DNA of 64,000 nucleotides from Lachnospiraceae bacterium. GTDB taxonomy: Bacteria > Bacillota > Clostridia > Lachnospirales > Lachnospiraceae. The stretch lies in assembly GCA_024698485.1 (NCBI GenBank), contig JAILRC010000079.1, positions 1 to 64,000 of the forward strand. The letters are read 5' to 3'. This document shows, one piece after another, positions 32,620 through 40,116 of this stretch; position 1 is the stretch's first letter; each line of letters starts with the position of its first letter. The notes under the pieces were generated by a model. That model was not told the DNA's origin and made no database searches. It worked only from the letters and a program-made list of their open reading frames with translations. The translations under genes were made by a program, and so were the position numbers.

Positions 32620-33546
32620 TCATTTCAATTCCACCACCACTATTTCAGGTCTGTTATTAATGCGGATAGGAATGATACTGTTTCCTATTCCGCGACTGAC
32701 GATCATTTTGGTCCCATTCCGGGTATATATGCCGGCATCATATTTAGGGAATAATCCTTGATCAGGTGCAACTATTCCGCCTACGAACGGGAGTCTGATT
32801 TGCCCGCCATGCGCATGTCCGCTCAATACAAGATCTACACCTGCTTCAACATAGACCTCAAACAGCTCGGGACGATGAGACAGCAGAATACTATAATCTT
32901 CAGATACGAGCATTTGTTTCAACATTGTTTGGATACTGCGGTACACGTCAAGATTACTCCTCTCTGTAAAATCAGGATCATCCAACCCTGCGAGCTGTAT
33001 CTTTTGACCGTCTCTTTCTATTGAAATACACCGGTCATGCAGTATATGAACATTTTCAGCCAGTAACTTTTCCTCAAGTTCAGGGTATTGCGTACCTATC
33101 CATCCCTCATGATTTCCCGTAACGAAACAGCAAGGGGCGATACTCTGTAATTCGCGTACTGTAGCAACAGCCACCTGAACATCCGTTCTGTTTGAATCCA
33201 CCAGGTCACCGGTAATTGCTATAAGATCCGGCTGTTCTTTTTTTACGATCTGTATGATCCTGCTGTTGTCGTTACCGAATTGTGCATTATGTAAGTCCGA
33301 TATTACTACGATCTTATATCCTTCAAACGCCGTCGGCAGGCGTTCACTCGTAATACTATACCGAGTAACACCAACTGTTACATTCCCCCATACAGTCCAT
33401 AGCACTGACAACATCGCCAACATCAGTACGATCAAATTCTTATACTTGTTGTTGTTTTTCTTCTTTTCATTTTCAGTCTCTACTCTAACCATCTTGCTTT
33501 CAGTCACTTCACCCTCAAACAGATGTACTATTTTTCCTCTTATCAC
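32620..33546 (-). CDS. Membrane-anchored metallophosphoesterase
   Basis: 308 residues: Lys/Asn-rich N-terminus, one membrane anchor (~38-58), then a calcineurin-like phosphoesterase domain. Metal motifs: VISDLHNAQFG, ITGDLVD, VTGNHEGW, and LSGHAHGGQIRLP. The family (YkuE-like) includes enzymes acting on UDP-diacylglucosamine-type or other phosphodiesters outside the membrane; substrate unknown. Start uncertain: GTG at 33546 or ATG at 33492. It lies at the right side of the island, followed upstream by the 74-bp repeat array. Confidence 0.85.
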   Translation of the reverse strand: MIRGKIVHLFEGEVTESKMVRVETENEKKKNNNKYKNLIVLMLAMLSVLWTVWGNVTVGVTRYSITSERLPTAFEGYKIVVISDLHNAQFGNDNSRIIQIVKKEQPDLIAITGDLVDSNRTDVQVAVATVRELQSIAPCCFVTGNHEGWIGTQYPELEEKLLAENVHILHDRCISIERDGQKIQLAGLDDPDFTERSNLDVYRSIQTMLKQMLVSEDYSILLSHRPELFEVYVEAGVDLVLSGHAHGGQIRLPFVGGIVAPDQGLFPKYDAGIYTRNGTKMIVSRGIGNSIIPIRINNRPEIVVVELK

Positions 33547-33562
33547 TTTAATCTCTTCGGGT

Positions 33563-34004
33563 TTCTTTGCACTAAAATGGTGTTTCGCACTTTCAAGTCA
33601 AAAAATTTGACCGTATCGCCTTGATCTCGGAATTCTTTGACCCAAAATGCGTTTTCACATGTTTAAGTCAAAGTTTTTTATCCTTCTTCCCCTGATCGTC
33701 CACGAATCCTTTGACTCAAAATGCCATTTTCACATGTTTAAGTCAAAGTTTTTCATCCTTCTTACCCTTATCGCCCATGAATTCTTTGCCCTAAATGATG
33801 TTTCTGCCGTTTCAAGTCAAAAATTATCGTCCATTCCGCCTTGATTACGCATGAATTCTTTGGTCCAAATGCTGAATTAACACGTTTAGGTCAAAAGATC
33901 ATGTTCAAAATGCTTCTCGCGTCCGTAATTTCTTTGGTCTGAAACCTTGCAATTGAATATTTAGGTCAAAAAAAAGTGTTCAGTGGACCACAAACCCCGT
34001 CCTC
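33563..34004. repeat. Array of six degenerate 74-bp repeats
   Basis: Units start at about 33563, 33633, 33707, 33782, 33856 and 33930 (steps 70, 74, 75, 74, 74). Each begins TTCTTTGrCYCAAAATG and, about 25 bases on, has TTTAAGTCAAAG; the two boxes are inverted copies (CTTTGACTYAAA / TTTAAGTCAAAG), so every unit can form a hairpin. The rest of each unit is loosely conserved. This fills the 480-base gap between the phosphoesterase and rlmD; no gene is supported in it. Confidence 0.75.
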
Positions 34005-34014
34005 GGGGGGGGAT

Positions 34015-34035
34015 TAAAATGAGCCCTTAACCCCG
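34015..34035 (+). repeat. Right 21-bp direct repeat of the island
   Basis: Second copy of TAAAATGARCCCTTAACCCCG. It includes the stop codon and last codons of rlmD. Just before it, AACCCCGTCCTCGGGG (33993-34008) is itself a near copy of AACCCCGTCCCCGGGG (34029-34044), so the edge is locally duplicated. Confidence 0.7.
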
Positions 34036-35454
34036 TCCCCGGGGTCCGATTAGCGAAACTACGGTTTCCACATGCATGCTGTGGCAAAACTGATCTACTG
34101 CGCAGGCCCCGGTGAGGCGGTATCCGTGTTCCGTAAGGAATTTCACGTCGCGGCCGAGGGTGGCGGGGTCACAGGAGACATATATAATCCTGATTGGATC
34201 CATGGTTATCATGGTGTGAAGCAGTTTTTCGTCACAACCCTTTCTGGGAGGATCTACCACAATAACATCGCATCTTTCGGCATTTGTTAATTCTCGATTT
34301 AATCGAGGAACGGCGTCCTCTGCAGCTCCGCAAAAGAACTCTGCATTGGAAATATTGTTGAGCTTCGCATTCTCTTTGGCATTTTCCACGGCTTCCGGAA
34401 CGATCTCCACGCCGTATACCTTCTTTGCTTTCTTTGCCAGAAACAGCGAAATGGTTCCGATGCCGCAGTAGAGGTCCCACACCGTCTCATTTCCCGTGAG
34501 TTCTGCGTACTCCAATGCTTTTTCGTACAGTTTTTTTGTCTGTACAGGGTTCACCTGGTAGAAGGACAAAGGCGAGATTCTGAAGATCACATCCCCGATC
34601 ATATCATTGATGTAAGTGGGACCGTAAACCGGATACAGTTTATCTCCCAAAATGACATTGGTGTTCTTGGTGTTAACGTTAACGCAAAGAGAAACAAACT
34701 TAAATCCTGATTTATCTACTGCTTCTTTCAAGGCTTTCACAAGGGTTTCCATAGGTTCGGAACCGGCCTTCCAATTGTTCATTTCTTTCCCTTTGGCGTT
34801 CACCACAAGACACACCATGACTTCTCCCGTGGAAAAACCCGTTCTGATGAGACAGTGTCTCAACACTCCCCTTCCCAACTCTTCATTGTAGGGTTCTATG
34901 TCAAATCGTGATATAATCGCCCGCAATTCCTTTAGTATTAATGCACACAGAGGTTTCTCAATTTCGCATTCATCGTTCTCTATGATGTTATGAGAATGGT
35001 AGGAATAGAATCCGATGCGAGGATTTCCGTCCTTGTCGATGCCCACAGGATACTGAGCCTTGTTCCTGTAGTGCCAGGGTTCTTCCATGCCTATGATGCC
35101 CTCATAGCATTTTTCAAGAGTCTCGGGATCCACTCCGCCTATCCTTGTAAGGCAGTCAAAAACCTTTTTCTTCTTGATCTCCAGTTGTTTTTCGTACGAA
35201 AGCTGCTGGATCTGACAGCCTCCGCATCGATTTGCCGCGGTACATTTGGGTTCCACTCTGTCGGGAGAGGGTGAGAGGATCCTTTCGATCTTTGCATATC
35301 CCAGATTCTTTTTAACCTTCAGGATGTGGGCTTCGATCTCATCTCCCGGAACCGCACCTTTAACAAACAAAATGAAGCCATCGGTTTTTCCGATGCCTTC
35401 ACCGTCTGTTCCAAGATCTGTTATATTAACCTTTACAATCTCATTCTTGTTCAT
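34027..35454 (-). CDS. rlmD: 23S rRNA (uracil-C5)-methyltransferase, RlmD/RumA type
   Basis: 475 residues. TRAM domain (~1-60), Fe-S cysteines in CTAANRCGGCQIQQLSYE, then the SAM fold: VWDLYCGIGTISLFLA, VVDPPRKGCDEKLL, and catalytic Cys in IYVSCDPATLGRD. Methylates a uridine of 23S rRNA; Gram-positive relatives (RlmCD) do two sites. ATG 35454 overlaps the yhaM end by 14 bases and is preferred to the longer track start. The C-terminal GPRGRG-stop lies inside the island repeat, so the tail may have been altered by integration. Confidence 0.93.
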   Translation of the reverse strand: MNKNEIVKVNITDLGTDGEGIGKTDGFILFVKGAVPGDEIEAHILKVKKNLGYAKIERILSPSPDRVEPKCTAANRCGGCQIQQLSYEKQLEIKKKKVFDCLTRIGGVDPETLEKCYEGIIGMEEPWHYRNKAQYPVGIDKDGNPRIGFYSYHSHNIIENDECEIEKPLCALILKELRAIISRFDIEPYNEELGRGVLRHCLIRTGFSTGEVMVCLVVNAKGKEMNNWKAGSEPMETLVKALKEAVDKSGFKFVSLCVNVNTKNTNVILGDKLYPVYGPTYINDMIGDVIFRISPLSFYQVNPVQTKKLYEKALEYAELTGNETVWDLYCGIGTISLFLAKKAKKVYGVEIVPEAVENAKENAKLNNISNAEFFCGAAEDAVPRLNRELTNAERCDVIVVDPPRKGCDEKLLHTMITMDPIRIIYVSCDPATLGRDVKFLTEHGYRLTGACAVDQFCHSMHVETVVSLIGPRGRG

Positions 35455-36397
35455 ATCTGCCCGTTTTTCTGATGTTAGAATCAAAGTTTTTCTGGAATCC
35501 AAGCCACCCCTCATCACTGACCGCAGTATCAAAGAGTTCGCTCATGGTCTCCATCTTTGCATCGAGATCGTCTGCCATTGAAAGTGCAAAAGCTTCTGCA
35601 AGGGCAGGCTTCTTGGGACTTCCGAACTCCAGTTTCCCATGATGAGCCAAAATGCAGTGAATGATCTCATTGCGGAGTTTCTGAGGGAAATCCGGGATCT
35701 GATCGATCTTCTTCCCCACAAATTCTGCGCCCATATAGATATGTCCCAAAAGCTGTCCTTCATCTGTATAGTCATTTTCCGGCAGCGCGGAAAGTTCGTT
35801 GAGTTTTCCGATGTCATGGAGCATGGCTGCAGTCAGAAGCACATCGCGGTTCAAAATAGGGTAATTTTCCGCGAAAGCGATACAATTTCTTGTAACCGAA
35901 AGGGTATGTTCCAAAAGTCCTCCGCGAAAAGCATGATGAACGGTCTTTGCTGCGGAATGCTCGCTGAAAGCCTTTGCCACAGCCTTGTCATTCACGAAGA
36001 CATTCTCCAGCAAAGTCCTGAGTTTGGAATTCTTAACGCTTTTAATGATCTCCATGAGTTCTTTATACATGCTGTTCACGTTCTTGCTGGTGGAGGGAAG
36101 ATAGTCCTCGGGATCGTATTCTCCTTCGCTGCACTTTGTCAGTCGGTTTACTATCAGCTGTATCCTCTGATTGAAAAGATTGGTCACCGCTTCGATCCTT
36201 ACATAATCACCGGCTTCGAATTCCGCAACTCCGGGATTGTTGATGTTCCAGATCTTACCGTCAAGGGATCCTGTCTTATCCGTAAGGACAAGAGCGAAGT
36301 AATCCTCTCCGTTCTTCTTCTTTCCGATCTCCTTCTTTCTGCACAGATAAATGCTGCTAACGCTGTCGCCTTCGCGAATGTCTTTAATGTACTTCAT
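35441..36397 (-). CDS. YhaM-type 3'-5' exoribonuclease (OB + HD domains)
   Basis: 318 residues: OB-fold nucleic-acid binding domain (~1-95) and HD domain with TVHHAFRGGLLEHTLSVT, MLHDIGKLNE, GHIYMGAEF and ILAHHG. Matches YhaM, a metal-dependent 3'-5' exonuclease active on RNA and DNA. Overlaps rlmD by 14 bases; 17 bases after the protease-like gene. Confidence 0.92.
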   Translation of the reverse strand: MKYIKDIREGDSVSSIYLCRKKEIGKKKNGEDYFALVLTDKTGSLDGKIWNINNPGVAEFEAGDYVRIEAVTNLFNQRIQLIVNRLTKCSEGEYDPEDYLPSTSKNVNSMYKELMEIIKSVKNSKLRTLLENVFVNDKAVAKAFSEHSAAKTVHHAFRGGLLEHTLSVTRNCIAFAENYPILNRDVLLTAAMLHDIGKLNELSALPENDYTDEGQLLGHIYMGAEFVGKKIDQIPDFPQKLRNEIIHCILAHHGKLEFGSPKKPALAEAFALSMADDLDAKMETMSELFDTAVSDEGWLGFQKNFDSNIRKTGRYEQE

Positions 36398-36414
36398 ATA
36401 AAACCTTTCAATTT

Positions 36415-37926
36415 TTATTTGCTTGTTAAGACCGCAACCCCGGACAATTCTCTGAGGCCCTCGGGACTTCTTCTGTAATACTTGATGCTTAAGGGCTGCT
36501 GCGGTGCCGATGCAGTCAGGATGTCCATGAGTTCTGCCATGCCTGTCATCCTGTTCCCGTTGATCTCAACGATCATGTCACCGATCCTCAACCCTGCCGT
36601 ATATGCGGGCGAAGCTGCCACTACCTGATAAACATACAGTCCGGTTACCTTTTCTTCCTTATCGTCTCCGTAACCCGAATAGCTGTTGGCATATATGCCC
36701 AGGTTCACCAGTTTACCGCCGTTCAGAAGAATGTTCAGCTCATCTTCTATTGCTGAAAGAGTGATAAAGCAGGGCACCTGACGATCCGTGGATGCGGGAA
36801 CGCTCTGAGTCAGCATTCCCACCACATAGCCGTCCATGTTGAACACAAAGCCGCTGGCGCCGGAGTAGATCTGCCAGTTGGTGGTAAAGTAACTGATCTC
36901 CGCGTCCTTGATGCCGTATACGTTGCCTCTGGAACTTATGATACCAAAGGAAAGAGAATCGGGATAACCGTTGGCTCTTCCCAGTTCGAAAACGGGAAGG
37001 CCGTTCTTTATATCTTCAGGTCTGCAGGTGACTCCGTAAACCAGGGAATCAAAGACCTCTTTTTCCATAGATGAAATGGGAACGCTCACAATGGCAAGTC
37101 CGAAATCCCTGTCAAAGTTGTAGACCTTAGCGGCATATACCTTGTCACTTCCTTCAAGTCTGACTTCAACCCTCGAAACCTCTTCCAGAGAAGCCAGGTC
37201 GGTAAGGATCAGCACATCCACACCGTCCTGCCCCAAAAGGAGTCCCGTGGTGTTGGTCCTGATCTCGTACTCCTCTCCCAAAAAACTGGTACCCGTGGAG
37301 ATGCCGTCAACGGAAGCTATGCTTCCCTTAACATTTTGTGCCACCTCCATCACTTCTTCCATAAATCTTACATATGAATAGACCGCCTTTTCCTCGGGGT
37401 CATTTCCCATGTTGCCGGGATCTTCTCCCGGGGTGGGCGTGGCGGTGACTTCGGGAATTCCCGTCACATCGGGTCCCGGAGTGATCTCCACAGAAGGAAA
37501 GGGAGTTACGGATAGGATTGGCGTAGGCTCGGGAGTGGTTTCCGGAACATCATCCGGCTTTTTCGTAGGTGAAGGAGTCACAGTCGCTCCGGGTACGGGC
37601 GTTACCGAAGCCTTGGCTGCCACCGTGGGCGAAGGTTTCGGCGTAGGAGCGGGAGTCTTCTCCGTATAAACATAGACTGTTTCCCTAACCACAGGGATCT
37701 CGATCTTAAAAAGCTTGATCAGCTCATCTCCCGAAACAAGGAAGAAGTATCTGGCAGTTACGCCAAAACCCGCAGCGCAGAGAATGACGAACAGGAAGGT
37801 GAACAGACGTCTGATCCATCTTTTTTTCCTTTTGCTCACTATCTTCTCGGTAATAAACTGCTGTTCTTCCAAAAGATCCGGATCATTGTTTTTTTGTTTC
37901 TCATCAAACCCTTTTTCTTCGGACAT
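36415..37926 (-). CDS. HtrA-like membrane protein lacking the catalytic His (probable pseudoprotease)
   Basis: 503 residues: cytoplasmic N-terminus, membrane anchor (~37-58), a Pro/Thr/Val-rich stalk (~95-175), trypsin-like domain (~185-405) and PDZ domain (~415-495: GLYVYQVVAASPAYTAGLRIGDMIVEING). The protease core aligns with HtrA, but where TNNHVV is expected the protein reads LTDLASL, so His is replaced. Asp (FDRDFGLAIVSV) and Ser (SGASGFVF for GNSGGP) positions remain. Likely a non-catalytic binding or sensing protein. It directly follows a VicK-like kinase, as HtrA-type genes do in other Firmicutes. Confidence 0.8.
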   Translation of the reverse strand: MSEEKGFDEKQKNNDPDLLEEQQFITEKIVSKRKKRWIRRLFTFLFVILCAAGFGVTARYFFLVSGDELIKLFKIEIPVVRETVYVYTEKTPAPTPKPSPTVAAKASVTPVPGATVTPSPTKKPDDVPETTPEPTPILSVTPFPSVEITPGPDVTGIPEVTATPTPGEDPGNMGNDPEEKAVYSYVRFMEEVMEVAQNVKGSIASVDGISTGTSFLGEEYEIRTNTTGLLLGQDGVDVLILTDLASLEEVSRVEVRLEGSDKVYAAKVYNFDRDFGLAIVSVPISSMEKEVFDSLVYGVTCRPEDIKNGLPVFELGRANGYPDSLSFGIISSRGNVYGIKDAEISYFTTNWQIYSGASGFVFNMDGYVVGMLTQSVPASTDRQVPCFITLSAIEDELNILLNGGKLVNLGIYANSYSGYGDDKEEKVTGLYVYQVVAASPAYTAGLRIGDMIVEINGNRMTGMAELMDILTASAPQQPLSIKYYRRSPEGLRELSGVAVLTSK

Positions 37927-37939
37927 ACTTCCTCACTTC

Positions 37940-39358
37940 CTATTCCGCAGACTTTAAAGTGAAAATGAATTCCGTGCCCACACCCACGGTGCTGGCAACG
38001 GAGATGTTCTGATCGTGTGCCTTGATGATCTCCTTAACGATGGAAAGTCCCAGGCCTGAGCCCTTCTTGTCCCTTCCTCTTGAGGCATCGCTCTTGTAAA
38101 AGCGCTCCCAGATCCTGTTGATGGATTCTCTGGGGATCCCCATGCCGTAATCCTTAACGGTGATGTAAACCTTGTTTCCCTTGTCTTCCGTGGTGATCTT
38201 TATGCTGGAATCGGAGTTGGAAAACTTTATGGCGTTGTCCAGCAGGTTGTATATAACCTGCTGGATGCGGCCTTCATCTGCCTCAACAAAGGTCTCTTTC
38301 TGGGAGAAGACCAGGTTCAGAACCAGTTTTTTCTTTTTAAACGTTCCTTCAAAGGTGAGAGCGATCTGCCGGATCATCTTGTTTATGTCAAAGACGGTCA
38401 TATTCAGCATCAGCCCGTTGTCATCGATGTTGTTGAGCTGCAGGAGGTTGGAAGTGAGCTTGGTCAGTCTGTCCGTCTCGTACAGCAGGATGTCAAAATA
38501 CTTTTCCTGTTGTTCCACTCCTATGGTGCCGTCCTTCATGGCTTCAAGATAGCCGCGGATGGATGTGAGGGGCGAGCGGAAATCGTGGGATACATTGGAC
38601 AGGAATTTTCGCTGGATCTCATCTGAATTGTTGAGCTTGTCACCCATATATCGTATGCTTCCGCCCAATTCCTCCAGTTCCTTCGGGTAGCTCACCTTGA
38701 ACTCTCCACGGAAATTGTTCTCTATGTATCCTTTGGTCTGCTTTGTAAGCTTCGCCACGGGATAGACCGAGTAGAAATAAAGCAGAACAAAGGCTCCTAT
38801 AAGGAAGGGTATGAAGATGAGATAGCAAATATTTACAAAATCCGAGTAATAGACTCCCGTAGCATAAATGGAACTCATGGGAGTCATAACGCAAAGATGT
38901 GCTGCCGTATTATAGTTATATATTATTGGGACCGAAACACAGAGCATCTTTTCCGGAACATATTTTGTGATGACAAGGTCCTCTGTGGTCTTGCTCTCCA
39001 TAAGATCCTGACAGGCAGCTCCCAAAGCCACGGATGTGGCATTTATCCTTCTCACGGTGGTGGTGTCCGCTATTACCAGGCCGTTCATGTTAATGAGCAT
39101 GATACGGGTGTCGGTCATATCCGCCACCACAGAAAGGGTATTAAAAGCCTGGGCCTGGGCAGCAGTGGACATAAAGTACTCGGAAAGGTAGTTGGTGGTG
39201 AGGTCATTGGCTTCGGTATACAATTCCTGAGCCTTTGCTTCCACCAGCTTCTTCTCAGTAAACTTAAGTCCAACGGTGTTGAGAAGGACCATCATGAGTA
39301 TCATCAACCCGATGAGTATTAAGCTGTATTTTACAAGCACGGAAGATCTTTTCATCAA
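37940..39358 (-). CDS. Sensor histidine kinase, VicK/PhoR-like
   Basis: 472 residues: membrane segments ~10-28 and ~172-198 flanking a ~140-residue extracellular sensor domain, HAMP, then HisKA with FLSNVSHDFRSPLTSIRGYLEAM, and HATPase with YNLLDNAIKFS, VKDYGMGIP and GSGLGLSIVKEI. It overlaps the regulator by four bases. With the HtrA-like gene following, it looks like a cell-envelope sensing pair. Confidence 0.92.
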   Translation of the reverse strand: MMKRSSVLVKYSLILIGLMILMMVLLNTVGLKFTEKKLVEAKAQELYTEANDLTTNYLSEYFMSTAAQAQAFNTLSVVADMTDTRIMLINMNGLVIADTTTVRRINATSVALGAACQDLMESKTTEDLVITKYVPEKMLCVSVPIIYNYNTAAHLCVMTPMSSIYATGVYYSDFVNICYLIFIPFLIGAFVLLYFYSVYPVAKLTKQTKGYIENNFRGEFKVSYPKELEELGGSIRYMGDKLNNSDEIQRKFLSNVSHDFRSPLTSIRGYLEAMKDGTIGVEQQEKYFDILLYETDRLTKLTSNLLQLNNIDDNGLMLNMTVFDINKMIRQIALTFEGTFKKKKLVLNLVFSQKETFVEADEGRIQQVIYNLLDNAIKFSNSDSSIKITTEDKGNKVYITVKDYGMGIPRESINRIWERFYKSDASRGRDKKGSGLGLSIVKEIIKAHDQNISVASTVGVGTEFIFTLKSAE

Positions 39359-40083
39359 TCAACCTCGAACTTATAGCCCACTCCCCATACTGTGGAAAGT
39401 TTCCAGTTACTGCCATCTTTTATCTTTTCTCTCAGACGCTTTACATGTACGTCAACTGTCCTGGTGTCTCCCGGATACTCATAGCCCCAGATTTTGTCCA
39501 GAAGCTGTTCTCTTGTGAACACCCGATTGGGATTGGCCGCAAGATAATACAGGAGTTCCAGTTCCTTGGGGGGCATCTCCAGCTTTTTGCCGTTGTAGAC
39601 CACGGTGTAGTTCGTATGATTTACTGTGAGTCCGTCATACTGTACAAATTCTCCCGCTGCGTCATTGGATGCGGAGGGCGCACCCGTCGCACCGGAAGAA
39701 GCGCCGCTGTCCTGTCCGAAGCGACGGAGAACAGCCTTGCAACGTGCCACCAGTTCCTTGGGATCAAAGGGCTTCATAATGTAATCGTCTGCCCCCAGTT
39801 CCAACCCCAGCACCTTGTCAAAGACCTCGCCCTTTGCGGAAAGCATGATGATAGGCACAGAGGAAGTCTTTCTGATCTCTCTGCACACTTCATAACCGTC
39901 TACGCCGGGAAGCATAATGTCCAGAAGCACAAGATTGGGCTCAAAACTTCTGAACTTTTCCAGAGCTCCCTCGCCGTCGGAAGCAATATCCGTGCTGTAA
40001 CACTCCTTCGTCAGATAAAGTGTCACAAGCTCAGCTATGCTCTCGTCATCATCAACCACAAGAATACGTTGTTTATCCGCCAT
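39355..40083 (-). CDS. OmpR-family response regulator
   Basis: 242 residues: receiver with VVDDDES, phospho-Asp in VLLDIMLPG, Thr/Ser in MLSAKG and Lys in IMKPFDP; then winged helix (EMPPKELELLYYLAANPNRVFTREQLLDKIWG, TVDVHVKRLREKI). A Gly/Ser/Ala-rich linker (~128-147) is longer than usual. Cognate to the kinase that overlaps its stop. 33 bases after mutS2. Confidence 0.93.
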   Translation of the reverse strand: MADKQRILVVDDDESIAELVTLYLTKECYSTDIASDGEGALEKFRSFEPNLVLLDIMLPGVDGYEVCREIRKTSSVPIIMLSAKGEVFDKVLGLELGADDYIMKPFDPKELVARCKAVLRRFGQDSGASSGATGAPSASNDAAGEFVQYDGLTVNHTNYTVVYNGKKLEMPPKELELLYYLAANPNRVFTREQLLDKIWGYEYPGDTRTVDVHVKRLREKIKDGSNWKLSTVWGVGYKFEVD

Positions 40084-40116
40084 TGCTACCTCCCTGATCA
40101 GATCTTAAGCGATCTG

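Larger units (their letters stand above)
25410..34035. mobile_element. Putative genomic island between 21-bp repeats
   Basis: The 8.6 kb between the repeats is visibly AT-richer than both flanks and holds genes of accessory type: two HTH regulators, KilA-N, two zinc-ribbon proteins, a BspA-type LRR protein and a metallophosphoesterase. The right repeat overlaps the stop codon of rlmD, a classic integration-site position. Removing the segment would bring rlmD and the phosphatase gene to about 35-50 bases apart in the same direction. No integrase or transposase is visible, so the mechanism is unknown. Confidence 0.55.

Noticed and set aside
33647-33844. 65-residue plus-strand ORF with an internal ~25-residue repeat (FHMFKSKFFILL)
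   Set aside because: It is the translation of two units of the 74-bp array; other steps (70, 74) break the frame, and no ribosome binding site is present.
33563-34004. CRISPR array
   Set aside because: Units are degenerate along their whole length, without constant repeats and unique spacers, and no cas genes are near.
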